Assembly: GCF_014596725.1 (NCBI RefSeq) | Contig: NZ_JACVEG010000007.1 | Span: forward strand, 62,353-126,352 | Length of the DNA: 64,000 nt | Reading direction: 5' to 3' | Source: Vibrio sp. Y2-5 | GTDB lineage: Bacteria > Pseudomonadota > Gammaproteobacteria > Enterobacterales > Vibrionaceae | In this document: in pieces, positions 18,338-26,523 of the stretch | Layout of the letters: each line of letters opens with the position of its first letter | Numbering within the stretch: position 1 is the first letter of the stretch | Notes under the pieces: generated by a model | Told to the model about the DNA's origin: nothing | Databases searched by the model: none | Seen by the model: only the letters and a program-made list of their open reading frames with translations | Made by a program: the position numbers and the translations under genes

Positions 18338-19339
18338 TTAATTAGCGGTTTTTTCTGCGTTGGTGAAATGCCTCAGTACAGCGTCCAGTGCCTGATTACG
18401 GAACTCATCTTTTTCAAAAAGAATTTCGTGCTTTGCATCAAGAATCATCAACAGTTCGCTATTCGGGTTGGATTTCGCAAGTCGGGTGACAAACTTTATC
18501 TGTGCTGAGTTACTGACAATGGTATCTTTTCCGCCTTGCAGAACCAGTGTCGGAATGGTGATCTGCCTTGTGAGCTGAATGCACTGCTTAGTGGCCATTA
18601 AGCTCTGCCATACCCAGCGGGTACTTGGGCCTCCTAGTTTCAGTTCAGGTTTCTGTTCATAGAGCTCTCGAAACCAACGATAGCGCACCTCACACTGAGT
18701 CAGAGGATTATCTTCAAAAGGTTTTGGATAGTAGTCTGTGTATCCGGGAGCATAGGTTGGCTTGCTTGCCGTCGCAGTCAACACTTGAGTCAGGGTGATG
18801 GCTATTGGACGAATCTGCCATGGAACGTTAATGCCGAACATTGGAGCGCTAAACGCGACAGCATCAAAAGGATGTTGAGGATGAGTCTGTAAATACCGTG
18901 CGGTAATAGCTCCTCCCATCGAGTGAGCAAGCAGAAATCGCTGTTGATAATGGCTGAGGTTAAAGAGCTCAACCAGATCATTCATATCCGTAAGATAATT
19001 CTCAAATTCATCGACATAGCCCATTTGCTTGTTGTCAATTAAACGAGCCGATAATCCTTGACCGCGGTGGTCAAAAGAATAAATGTCATAGCCTTGTTGG
19101 AAGAGATCGTAAAAAAGTTCTTGGTATTTCCAACAAGATTCAATTCTGCCATTGACGACCACAATTGCTTTGGTGTGTTCCTGGGAAGTGATTTTGCACC
19201 AGTAAAGAGGCTTTTTATCAAATGATGTCAGAAACCCTTCTTGTCGCTGTTCCCACAATGCTTTTATTTCATTTTCGATACGCTGGGTAAAATTTGACTC
19301 TTGCGTATAAGAGTGACAGGTTGTATTTTCTTGGCTCAT
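18338..19339 (-). CDS. pldB: Lysophospholipase L2
   Basis: A 333-residue alpha/beta hydrolase of the monoglyceride-lipase/PldB type, releasing fatty acid from lysophospholipids at the inner membrane. The nucleophile elbow AHSMGG has the Ser at 140. The HRGQGLS segment precedes it, the catalytic Asp lies in QGGKDTIV and the His in DAKHEILFE near the C-terminus. The neighbour yigL supports orthology. Confidence 0.92.
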   Translation of the reverse strand: MSQENTTCHSYTQESNFTQRIENEIKALWEQRQEGFLTSFDKKPLYWCKITSQEHTKAIVVVNGRIESCWKYQELFYDLFQQGYDIYSFDHRGQGLSARLIDNKQMGYVDEFENYLTDMNDLVELFNLSHYQQRFLLAHSMGGAITARYLQTHPQHPFDAVAFSAPMFGINVPWQIRPIAITLTQVLTATASKPTYAPGYTDYYPKPFEDNPLTQCEVRYRWFRELYEQKPELKLGGPSTRWVWQSLMATKQCIQLTRQITIPTLVLQGGKDTIVSNSAQIKFVTRLAKSNPNSELLMILDAKHEILFEKDEFRNQALDAVLRHFTNAEKTAN

Positions 19340-19612
19340 AATTTACGTGCTAGAAAGCCCGTTGTCGCTAAAATAGAATGTTAAGAATAAGGGAGTTAGG
19401 CTGAATTGCAATTGATCTGCCTACTTGCTTTTAGACCGATTGGTGTTATTTTTATTGTCCTCGTGGAGAGTAAAGTTTAAGCAGTTGAAATGAGTTGCTG
19501 GCTGATCGCATAGAGTTGAATTGCTTAAGCAGTTTACTTCTATAGTTATGGGTATTATTGCAATACTGAGCATTCAATAACGCTTAACTGAACTGTATTC
19601 GTTGAAGGTAAT
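19340..19612. promoter_or_regulatory. Divergent region between pldB and the EAL-HDOD gene
   Basis: 273 bases without a gene. The direct repeat TTAAGCAGTT occurs at about 19477 and 19525, 48 bases apart. A TATAGTTATG stretch near 19540 could be part of a promoter. No operator is recognised. Confidence 0.35.
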
Positions 19613-20839
19613 ATGTATACCACTTATGTAGCACGACAGCCGATATTGAATTCGAAACGACATACTTTAGGGTATGAATTGTTGTTTCGTGATGGCGAGC
19701 AAAATAGTTTTCCTCAGCATGTGGATGCTGACCGTGCTACTTATCGTCTGATTGTTGAAAACTTTCTTTCGATTGGGACGAATTCTGCAATTGATAATTC
19801 TCGTTGTTTTATCAATTTCCCCTATAACAGTCTGATACGTAGGTTGCCACTTACTCTCCCTAAGCAAAAAATAGTGATTGAAGTGCTGGAAACCTGCCGC
19901 CCAACGGATGAGCTTTTCGAAGCGATTGTTGAATTGCATAACGAAGGTTATTTGCTTGCTCTGGATGACTTTGTTTACTCGTCCGAGTGGGAGCGATTTC
20001 TACCGTACGTACACATTATAAAGCTCGACATCATGGCGATGGGGATTGATGCAGCTTGCGCAATGGTGAAAAAGCAGCTTGCCAGAGGTAGCAGAAAGCG
20101 TTATTTGGCGGAAAGAGTCGAGACTGAAGAAGAATTCCGTGCCGCCAGAGACGCGGGCTTTCGGTTATACCAAGGCTATTTTTTCAGTAAGCCGGAAATC
20201 ACCAAACAACGCTATGTCAGTCCAAAACATATTGTGGCTATGCAGCTGTTCCAAGAAGTGTGTAAACCACATGTAAACTTTGACAGAGTGGAACAGCTGG
20301 TGGCTAAAGATGTCGCTCTGTCTTATAAGTTACTCTGTTTTGTCAACAGTATAACGGAGCGCATAGAGGTACCGATTTCTTCGTTTCGTCAGGCATTGGT
20401 TTATCTTGGGCAGGATAGACTTAAGATTTTCGTATCATTGGCTGTCGCTTCTTATATTTCCAATCACAAGCCAAAAGAGCTGTATAACTTGTCGTTGCAA
20501 CGTGCACAGTTCTGCCAACTGACGGCTATCCGCCGTAAGTTTAGTGAGCACAAAGATCAAGCGTTTCTAATCGGCTTATTCTCGGTATTGGATGCAATGT
20601 TAGATATTTCTCTCGACGTTATTGTTGAACAATTGCCACTGACCGAGTCCGTTAAAGAAGCATTGAATAAGCGATTAGGACCATTTGGAGAGTTGCTAAA
20701 TCTCGAAGAATGCTTTGAAAAAGCCGATTGGCAGGGTGTGCAGAACTACTGCGATTTGCTTGGGCTTCCTTATGAAGATGTGGAACGAGATCTGAGTGAA
20801 GCACAGCGCTGGAGCCAAGAGACAAGCAATTTGATTTAA
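19613..20839 (+). CDS. EAL-HDOD protein, YuxH/CdgJ type
   Basis: A 408-residue cytosolic protein. The EAL domain (1-200) keeps the key residues: E22 in YELLFR, Asn in FINFP, Glu in IEVLE, the ALDDF Asp pair, IKLD Lys, LAERVE Glu and YQGYF Gln. An HDOD domain (about 205-390) follows. From memory, V. cholerae CdgJ (VC0137), a c-di-GMP phosphodiesterase promoting motility and opposing biofilm, has this architecture and a similar chromosomal position next to pldB. Activity is inferred. Confidence 0.88.
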   Translation: MYTTYVARQPILNSKRHTLGYELLFRDGEQNSFPQHVDADRATYRLIVENFLSIGTNSAIDNSRCFINFPYNSLIRRLPLTLPKQKIVIEVLETCRPTDELFEAIVELHNEGYLLALDDFVYSSEWERFLPYVHIIKLDIMAMGIDAACAMVKKQLARGSRKRYLAERVETEEEFRAARDAGFRLYQGYFFSKPEITKQRYVSPKHIVAMQLFQEVCKPHVNFDRVEQLVAKDVALSYKLLCFVNSITERIEVPISSFRQALVYLGQDRLKIFVSLAVASYISNHKPKELYNLSLQRAQFCQLTAIRRKFSEHKDQAFLIGLFSVLDAMLDISLDVIVEQLPLTESVKEALNKRLGPFGELLNLEECFEKADWQGVQNYCDLLGLPYEDVERDLSEAQRWSQETSNLI

Positions 20840-20925
20840 GCCGCTTCGTTTAACGTTTCTCTCTTTTGAGTGCTTACTCCACTTCTAATTGGTTTCACGA
20901 TAGATGAATTTTTGATGACAGTAAT

Positions 20926-20952
20926 AGCACGCGCATTGACGCGTGCTTTTTT
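20926..20952 (+). terminator. Terminator after the EAL-HDOD gene
   Basis: AGCACGCG/CGCGTGCT stem (8 bp, 6-base loop) followed by TTTTT. It also insulates the ars operon just downstream. Confidence 0.92.
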
Positions 20953-20960
20953 ATATCTAA

Positions 20961-20988
20961 TATATTCATATATCCGTATATGTGAGAG
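20961..20988 (+). promoter_or_regulatory. Candidate ArsR operator
   Basis: The palindrome CATATA-TCCG-TATATG (20967-20982) lies in an AT-rich stretch directly before the arsR start. ArsR repressors commonly autoregulate through such inverted repeats. Binding is inferred. Confidence 0.6.
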
Positions 20989-20994
20989 ATGGCT

Positions 20995-21333
20995 ATGTTA
21001 CCTCATCAGTTTTTCAAACTTCTCGCCGATGAAACGCGAATGAGATGTTTACTACTAATCGCTAGAGAACAAAGGCTGTGCGTGTGTGAGTTAACGCATG
21101 CGCTTGACGAAAGTCAGCCTAAAATTTCGCGTCATCTTGCCCAGCTACGTCAGTCGGGTGTCTTGATTGACGAACGTCAAGGACAGTGGGTGTACTACAA
21201 AGTTTCAGATCAGTTACCCGGGTGGCTGAACAAGATTATCGATGGTTTGAAGCAGTCAAACTGTTTACAGCAGCAATACAGTGTCGATATGCAGCGTTTG
21301 AGCGATATGACGGACAGACCGTCTTGTTGTTAG
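20995..21333 (+). CDS. arsR: ArsR-family arsenic-responsive repressor
   Basis: A winged-helix repressor of about 112 residues. The motif LCVCEL (C29, C31) in the alpha3 region is the classical As(III)-binding site, and ESQPKISRHLAQLR is the recognition helix. The protein ends in a Cys pair (SCC), which could add a thiol ligand. I prefer the second ATG (20995), because GAGAG lies at proper distance; the ATG at 20989 touches it. It heads the operon arsR-gap-phosphatase-arsJ. Confidence 0.93.
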   Translation: MLPHQFFKLLADETRMRCLLLIAREQRLCVCELTHALDESQPKISRHLAQLRQSGVLIDERQGQWVYYKVSDQLPGWLNKIIDGLKQSNCLQQQYSVDMQRLSDMTDRPSCC

Positions 21334-21415
21334 TTGATGATATCGCAAGCGCTTCTTATTAAAAGAGCCGCTTGTTGCAAAGACTTTTTAAATTCAATTA
21401 TTAGGGAAATGAAAA

Positions 21416-22420
21416 ATGACAATTAAAGTGGGTATCAACGGCTTTGGCCGAATTGGTCGATTAGCGATGCGTGCAGCATACGATTGGCCTGAGTTGGAGT
21501 TCGTACAAATTAACGATGTGGCTGGTGATGCCACAACGCTGGCACATTTGTTGGAGTTCGATTCTATCCAAGGTCGCTGGCACCATGAAGTTGCCGCTGA
21601 AGGCAATGAAATCGTCATCGCTGGCAAGCGCATCAAAACGACTCAGGAGCGTGATATCGCAGCGATTGATTGGTCTGGTTGTGATGTCGTGATTGAATCT
21701 ACAGGTGTTCACCGCAAAACCTCATTCCTCAACAAGTATCTTGAGCAGGGTGTAAAGCGTGTTGTGGTTTCTGCTCCTGTGAAAGAAGACGGTATCGCCA
21801 ATATTGTTGTGGGTGTCAATGACCACATTTTTGATCCAGCACATCACCGCATTGTGACGGCGGCTTCTTGTACCACAAACTGTATTGCACCAGTGGTCAA
21901 AGTGATTCATGAAAAACTGGGTATTGAGCAATCTTCTTTCACTACCATTCATGATTTAACCAACACTCAAACCATCCTCGATGCGCCACATAAAGATCTA
22001 CGTCGTGCTCGCGCGTGTGGCATGAGTTTAATTCCAACCACAACTGGCAGTGCAACCGCTATTGTGGAAATTTTCCCTGAACTGGCAGGCAAAATTAACG
22101 GTCATGCAGTTCGTGTTCCTTTGGCGAACGCATCACTGACAGACATCATTTTTGACGTCAAGCGTGATACCACTGCTGAAGAAGTTAATGCACTGCTAAA
22201 AGAAGCGTCTGAAGGTGAACTAAAAGGCATTCTAGGTTTTGAAGAGAAACCGTTAGTGTCTATCGACTATCGTGGTGACCAGCGTTCAACCATCGTTGAT
22301 GCTCTATCGACTATGGTTGTCGGGACGCGCATGGTGAAAATCTACGCTTGGTATGACAATGAAATGGGCTACGCAACCCGCACTGCAGAACTCGTTCGTA
22401 AAGTAGGGGAGGCACAATAA
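21416..22420 (+). CDS. gapdh: ArsJ-associated glyceraldehyde-3-phosphate dehydrogenase
   Basis: A 334-residue GAPDH with the NAD-binding NGFGRIGR motif and active-site C152 in ASCTTNC. The inserted [16 protein letters not shown] and RWHHEV segments differ from housekeeping GapA. In the published arsJ system this GAPDH uses arsenate in place of phosphate to form 1-arseno-3-phosphoglycerate, the ArsJ substrate. Position between arsR and arsJ strongly supports this role. The stop TAA overlaps the next ATG by one base (TAATG). Confidence 0.93.
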   Translation: MTIKVGINGFGRIGRLAMRAAYDWPELEFVQINDVAGDATTLAHLLEFDSIQGRWHHEVAAEGNEIVIAGKRIKTTQERDIAAIDWSGCDVVIESTGVHRKTSFLNKYLEQGVKRVVVSAPVKEDGIANIVVGVNDHIFDPAHHRIVTAASCTTNCIAPVVKVIHEKLGIEQSSFTTIHDLTNTQTILDAPHKDLRRARACGMSLIPTTTGSATAIVEIFPELAGKINGHAVRVPLANASLTDIIFDVKRDTTAEEVNALLKEASEGELKGILGFEEKPLVSIDYRGDQRSTIVDALSTMVVGTRMVKIYAWYDNEMGYATRTAELVRKVGEAQ

Positions 22421-22932
22421 TGTCTAATTCAACAAACGTTCACCCTACTTGGGAGCTCACTGTTGACTCATCAGCGTTAGTATTGATGCCTTGTCCGGGC
22501 ACCAAAGATCTGGGTTTAACGGAAAGTATTCAGCAGTTAAAAGAAAGTGGTGTGAAAGCGATTGTCACTGCAATTACCCGTGAAGAGATGCATGAAAAGC
22601 ACGTTGAAGATCTGGGTGCTATCGCGCAAGCCAACGGAATTTCTTGGATTCACCTACCGATTGAAGACGATGCTGTACCTGATGATGTGTTTGCAGAGCA
22701 TTGGCCAACCGTCAGTCCACAGCTTCGTCATCTGCTCAAAAAAGGCGACAAGGTTGCGCTGCATTGTATGGGTGGTTCGGGGCGTACGGGATTATTAGCG
22801 GCACATCTGTTGCTGGATATGAATTGGGAACTTGAAACCATTATTTCTCAAGTTCAAGCGCTGCGTCCGGGAGCGTTCACTAAGCCTGAGCAACGCGAAT
22901 ATATTGAACACGTAGCGGCTGTGATCAGCTAA
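22420..22932 (+). CDS. CX5R dual-specificity-type phosphatase (CDKN3-like) in the ars operon
   Basis: A 170-residue cysteine phosphatase. The P-loop HCMGGSGRTG has nucleophile C116 and R122, and the IEDDAVPDD loop near residue 81 could supply the general-acid Asp. The fold resembles CDKN3/KAP-type dual-specificity phosphatases. It is translationally coupled to GAPDH and precedes arsJ, so an arsenic role is likely. Candidates are removal of a phosphorylated by-product, regulation of GAPDH, or arsenate reduction by analogy with phosphatase-fold reductases. None can be chosen from sequence. Confidence 0.85.
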   Translation: MSNSTNVHPTWELTVDSSALVLMPCPGTKDLGLTESIQQLKESGVKAIVTAITREEMHEKHVEDLGAIAQANGISWIHLPIEDDAVPDDVFAEHWPTVSPQLRHLLKKGDKVALHCMGGSGRTGLLAAHLLLDMNWELETIISQVQALRPGAFTKPEQREYIEHVAAVIS

Positions 22933-22935
22933 TTA

Positions 22936-22964
22936 AGCTTTGGGATCATCATGATCCCAAAGCT
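22936..22964 (+). other. Perfect 14-bp inverted repeat upstream of arsJ
   Basis: AGCTTTGGGATCAT, one central base, then its exact complement. It lies 3 bases after the phosphatase stop and ends 17 bases before the arsJ ATG. No T-run follows, so this is probably an mRNA structure that sets the ratio of arsJ to upstream products. Confidence 0.8.
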
Positions 22965-22981
22965 CTGTTTGGATCAGACTT

Positions 22982-24205
22982 ATGTTGAAAGTGATTTCAA
23001 ATTTGGATTCATCGATCCGCCAATACATGTTAGTGACGTTCAACTACTGGAACTTCACTCTCACGGATGGCGCATTGAGGATGCTGGTGGTGTTGTATTT
23101 CCACCAGTTGGGTTATGGAACCCTAGCCATAGCTTCTTTGTTCTTGTTTTATGAGTTCTTTGGTGTTGTGACCAATTTGATTGGCGGTTGGTTAGGGGCT
23201 CGCCTCGGGTTGAACAGGACGATGAATATTGGTCTCGCGATGCAAATTATCGCTCTGGTCATGCTTGCTGTTCCTCCTGCATGGCTGACGATTCCTTGGG
23301 TTATGGCCGCTCAGGCCATGTCTGGTATCGCAAAAGATCTTAATAAAATGAGCGCGAAAAGTGCGATTAAAACTCTGGTACCAGATGAGCAACAAGGAGC
23401 TCTGTATCGTTGGATTGCAGTACTCACAGGGTCAAAAAATGCGTTAAAAGGTTTGGGTTTTTTCCTTGGTGGTTTGTTGCTAACAGCAATTGGCTTCAAA
23501 GGTGCTGTACTGCTTATGGCTGCGGTTTTGACACTCGTACTGATTGGCAGCCTGTCAGGGCTTAAACAGGAGCTGGGTAAGGCGAAGAACAAACCGAAGT
23601 TCTCTGAGATTTTTTCTAAGTCTCCGGCAGTGAATATTCTTTCTGCGGCAAGAATGTTTCTTTTTGGCGCTCGTGATGTCTGGTTCGTGGTTGCTCTGCC
23701 CGTGTATCTCGGAACGGTGTTTGGGTGGGATCATCTTTGGGTGGGCGGTTTCCTTGCCTTGTGGGTAATTGGGTACGGTATTGTACAAAGCCAAGCACCA
23801 AGAATTACCGGTAAAGCGCAGGGGCGAGTCCCTGATGGACATGCGGCATTTCGCTGGGCGTTAGGGTTAAGCATCGTGACCGCGGCGGTTGCAATCGGTA
23901 TCAGTCAAAACTGGCATCCACAATGGGTGATAGTTATTGGTTTAATGCTGTTTGGCGCGGTATTCGCGGTGAACTCCTCTCTTCACTCTTATTTAATTGT
24001 CAGCTACGCCAAAGGTGATGGTGTCTCTCTTGATGTTGGCTTTTATTATATGGCCAATGCGATGGGGCGTCTGATTGGTACCATATTGTCTGGTTATTTA
24101 TTTCAGGTGAGTGGTTTGGCGGCCTGTTTATGGGTGTCATTAGCCTTTCTAATTCTGACCACCATTATCTCATTACGCTTACCAAGACTTAGCAGTGAGA
24201 GCTGA
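22982..24205 (+). CDS. arsJ: ArsJ, organoarsenical (1-arseno-3-phosphoglycerate) MFS exporter
   Basis: A 407-residue major-facilitator protein with about 11-12 hydrophobic helices. The N-terminal FNYWNFTLTDGALRMLVV segment and the KDLNKMSAKSAIK loop are characteristic of ArsJ. It exports the unstable arseno-phosphoglycerate made by the adjacent GAPDH, giving arsenate resistance without reduction. It is the last gene of the operon, followed by a strong terminator. Confidence 0.94.
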   Translation: MLKVISNLDSSIRQYMLVTFNYWNFTLTDGALRMLVVLYFHQLGYGTLAIASLFLFYEFFGVVTNLIGGWLGARLGLNRTMNIGLAMQIIALVMLAVPPAWLTIPWVMAAQAMSGIAKDLNKMSAKSAIKTLVPDEQQGALYRWIAVLTGSKNALKGLGFFLGGLLLTAIGFKGAVLLMAAVLTLVLIGSLSGLKQELGKAKNKPKFSEIFSKSPAVNILSAARMFLFGARDVWFVVALPVYLGTVFGWDHLWVGGFLALWVIGYGIVQSQAPRITGKAQGRVPDGHAAFRWALGLSIVTAAVAIGISQNWHPQWVIVIGLMLFGAVFAVNSSLHSYLIVSYAKGDGVSLDVGFYYMANAMGRLIGTILSGYLFQVSGLAACLWVSLAFLILTTIISLRLPRLSSES

Positions 24206-24235
24206 ACTTGTGCTCCGTAGCGAGTTTTAAATACG

Positions 24236-24261
24236 AAGCCCTCCGATGAGGGCTTTTTTTC
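24236..24261 (+). terminator. Terminator of the ars operon
   Basis: AAGCCCTC/GAGGGCTT stem with a 4-base loop and a T-run. Confidence 0.93.
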
Positions 24262-24385
24262 GTCTAATTTTTCTGTTTATTGACTCTCTGATATTCAATC
24301 CGTGTAATGTTGACTAAGGTTTACAGTGGACTGACGTAGTATTGTTTATTGTACTGAACGCAGATTGATGAGAGAGAATCGTTGA

Positions 24386-25399
24386 ATGACCAAGCGAGTA
24401 ATATTTTTTGACTTAATGCGCTGTGTGGCTGCCGTAGCGGTAATAGCGATTCATGTCCTAGCTCCTTATCGCGAGTTGCAAAACACCATTCCTTTTGGTG
24501 AATGGCTTACGGCCGTCACTGTTAATGGCATGACACGCTGGGCTGTGCCCGTATTTATTTTGATCTCTGGTGCCTTGATGCTGAGTGATACGCGTCCTTT
24601 TGATTTTGGCTATTACGTAAAAAGACGTCTTGGTAAGGTACTTGTGCCTTTCATTGCCTGGTCTGCATTCTATGCTTACCTTTCGGGCTGGAGCTCAACT
24701 GGCTTTGATTCTGCGTTAGCAATGGAAGTGCTGGAAAATAGCCCGCACCATGAGACGTATTACCATCTGGGCTTTTTCTACTATTTCATCCCGCTGTATT
24801 TCGTTATTCCTGTGCTGCAATGGTTGATGAAGCGAACGGATGATACGGCTTGGTATGTCTATCTTGGCATGTGGCTAATCACCACCACATTATTTTTGTT
24901 CCACATTGATGGCCCTTGGAGCTACGAGATTTGGTTGTACACAGGTTATTTACCACTCGGGTATATGCTTTATAAGAAGTTGCCGATTAATCCATTCACT
25001 GTCGGGTTAGCGGTTATTCTTGGTGGTGTTTCTTTCTACTTTACGGTGAGTTCGGTAGTGGAGCTCAGTCTCGCAAATGGTGAGTACAGTGTCGGTCGCT
25101 GGTTCTCATACAAAACACTGAATGTTGTTGTGGCGGCTAGTATGGTGTTCGTGTTGTGTCGAGCTGTAGGGGAGTCCTTGTCAGAAGGTGCGAAGAAAGT
25201 GGTAAGCGTCATAAGCCAGCATAGTTTGGGTATTTACCTGCTTCACCCCATTTTTCTTTGGCCAATGAAAGAGTTCGGTTGGTATCAGGGGCACCCAGCG
25301 TGGGTAATACCTCTATGGATAATCATTAGCGGAGCAGGAGCATTGACGGTGAGTTGGTTATTATCGCAGTCGTCTAAGACTCGTTGGTTGCTGCCTTAG
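24386..25399 (+). CDS. Acyltransferase-3 family membrane protein
   Basis: A 337-residue protein with about ten membrane helices. It starts with the family motif FFDLMRCVAAVAVIAIHV, including the conserved His in the first helix, and has PVFILISGALML and KRRLGKVLVPF segments. The family O-acetylates surface sugars; E. coli WecH/YiaH is a similar small member. The target here is unknown. It stands alone between the ars operon and the convergent DUF2500 gene. Confidence 0.85.
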   Translation: MTKRVIFFDLMRCVAAVAVIAIHVLAPYRELQNTIPFGEWLTAVTVNGMTRWAVPVFILISGALMLSDTRPFDFGYYVKRRLGKVLVPFIAWSAFYAYLSGWSSTGFDSALAMEVLENSPHHETYYHLGFFYYFIPLYFVIPVLQWLMKRTDDTAWYVYLGMWLITTTLFLFHIDGPWSYEIWLYTGYLPLGYMLYKKLPINPFTVGLAVILGGVSFYFTVSSVVELSLANGEYSVGRWFSYKTLNVVVAASMVFVLCRAVGESLSEGAKKVVSVISQHSLGIYLLHPIFLWPMKEFGWYQGHPAWVIPLWIIISGAGALTVSWLLSQSSKTRWLLP

Positions 25400-25426
25400 T
25401 GCGGATCTCTTTATTCACGGATTAAC

Positions 25427-25768
25427 TCAAACTTCTCCTTCACGAAGTAAGGAAAAATGAATGAACTGAGTTCCTCGGTAGGTAAGTATACCTTTGTCGC
25501 CAGGGTTAAGAGCGTGAAAGTAGTGCACTCCCACTTGGAACTCGCGTTTGGGACCTAAGCGTCCTTTTTGCACGTAGATCCAGAATTCTTGATCATCTTC
25601 CCCAGCGAAAGGATTGTCTACAGCAATGGACTGCTTATCTAAAATGGTCACTTGCGCTTGTTTTTCTGGGGCATTTTCACCTTGCATATGGCGTTGGTAG
25701 AAACGTAAAAAAAGTAAGAGCCCCACTACAAGCAGCATGATGAGTGTTGCAAGCAAAGTAATCTGCAT
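25427..25768 (-). CDS. yhhM: DUF2500 protein (YhhM-like)
   Basis: A 113-residue protein with an N-terminal membrane helix (about 3-22) and a small beta-rich domain containing FWIYVQKG, FQVGVHYFHALNPGDKG and LTYRGTQF. It matches the YhhM family of unknown function. In E. coli yhhM and yhhN are neighbours; here a yhhN homologue lies 1.5 kb away, so part of that linkage persists. Confidence 0.8.
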   Translation of the reverse strand: MQITLLATLIMLLVVGLLLFLRFYQRHMQGENAPEKQAQVTILDKQSIAVDNPFAGEDDQEFWIYVQKGRLGPKREFQVGVHYFHALNPGDKGILTYRGTQFIHFSLLREGEV

Positions 25769-26002
25769 AGTGACTCCTAAAGCAAAATGGTGACTTCATT
25801 TTACGTATTAGTTTGATTTTTGGAGTTACGTAACGTTATAAAAGGGATATAGCGCGTTGATTGGTCTTATTTTTTCGGCGCACTTCACACTTTGTTGGTT
25901 GGCTTTGCCAATACTTAAAGTGAGATACGTATAAAGAGAAAAGTCGATAAATGAAAGTCGAAGAATCAGTACATTGATGGCGATTTTAAAAGGAGAACTT
26001 CG
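25769..26002. promoter_or_regulatory. Divergent intergenic region (DUF2500 / DUF4145-like)
   Basis: A 10-bp palindrome GTTACGTAAC lies near 25825. AAAAGGAGA at 25990 is the ribosome site of the plus-strand gene. Nothing else is recognised. Confidence 0.35.
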
Positions 26003-26371
26003 ATGTCAGACATAGAACAAGTTGTTCTTCGTACTCGAAAGTTAGAAAGATTGCTGCGCGAACAGTACCACGCACGAGGAAAAGGACTGCATCAGCTAAT
26101 CAGTAGCTGTGAAGAGCGTTTACCTCATGATGTCATCGCAAAACTGCGTTTTGTCGCAACAATTCGCAATAAAGTGGTGCATGAAGATCGCTATAAGCTT
26201 GAAGACCGCAGAGCGTTTTTATCTGTGTGTAATGAGTGTGAAAAAGAACTCACACCTCGCAGTAGTCGCTTTGTATGGGGAATTGTAATTTCATTAGTCA
26301 TGTTCATGACCGTAACGGCTCTTATTTTCTACTACATACACTGGGAAGAGCTGAGTAAGCACATTCAATAG
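26003..26371 (+). CDS. DUF4145-like protein with C-terminal membrane anchor
   Basis: A 122-residue protein. Residues 1-85 are helical and include the ATIRNKVVHED motif of HEPN/DUF4145-like helical domains. A single membrane helix occurs at about 92-113, making it a probable tail-anchored inner-membrane protein. The RNxVxH-type motif is shared with HEPN proteins, so an RNase-related ancestry is possible, but activity is unproven. It is preceded by a strong AAAAGGAG site. Confidence 0.7.
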   Translation: MSDIEQVVLRTRKLERLLREQYHARGKGLHQLISSCEERLPHDVIAKLRFVATIRNKVVHEDRYKLEDRRAFLSVCNECEKELTPRSSRFVWGIVISLVMFMTVTALIFYYIHWEELSKHIQ

Positions 26372-26397
26372 CAGTCATGCACTAAAAAATTGAAAAT

Positions 26398-26425
26398 AAA
26401 AAAGGACGCAATTGCGTCCTTTTTT
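26398..26425. terminator. Bidirectional terminator
   Basis: AAGGACGCAATTGCGTCCTT with A-run and T-run on either side. It lies between the DUF4145-like gene and the convergent 26-residue ORF and works on both strands. Confidence 0.92.
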
Positions 26426-26442
26426 ATTTGTATAACATTGGG

Positions 26443-26523
26443 TTAGTACATCATTGGCAGTGTCATCAAGCCAACGATAACTGCGATCATTACCAAACCT
26501 TGTTTTTGAGATGAAGAAATCAT
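26443..26523 (-). CDS. Putative 26-residue hydrophobic small protein
   Basis: ATG to TAA gives MISSSQKQ followed by a continuous hydrophobic stretch (GLVMIAVIVGLMTLPMMY), typical of a single-pass membrane microprotein. AAAAGGAG lies 8 bases before the ATG, and the shared terminator lies just after the stop. These three signals together support a real gene, although I recognise no family. Confidence 0.7.
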   Translation of the reverse strand: MISSSQKQGLVMIAVIVGLMTLPMMY

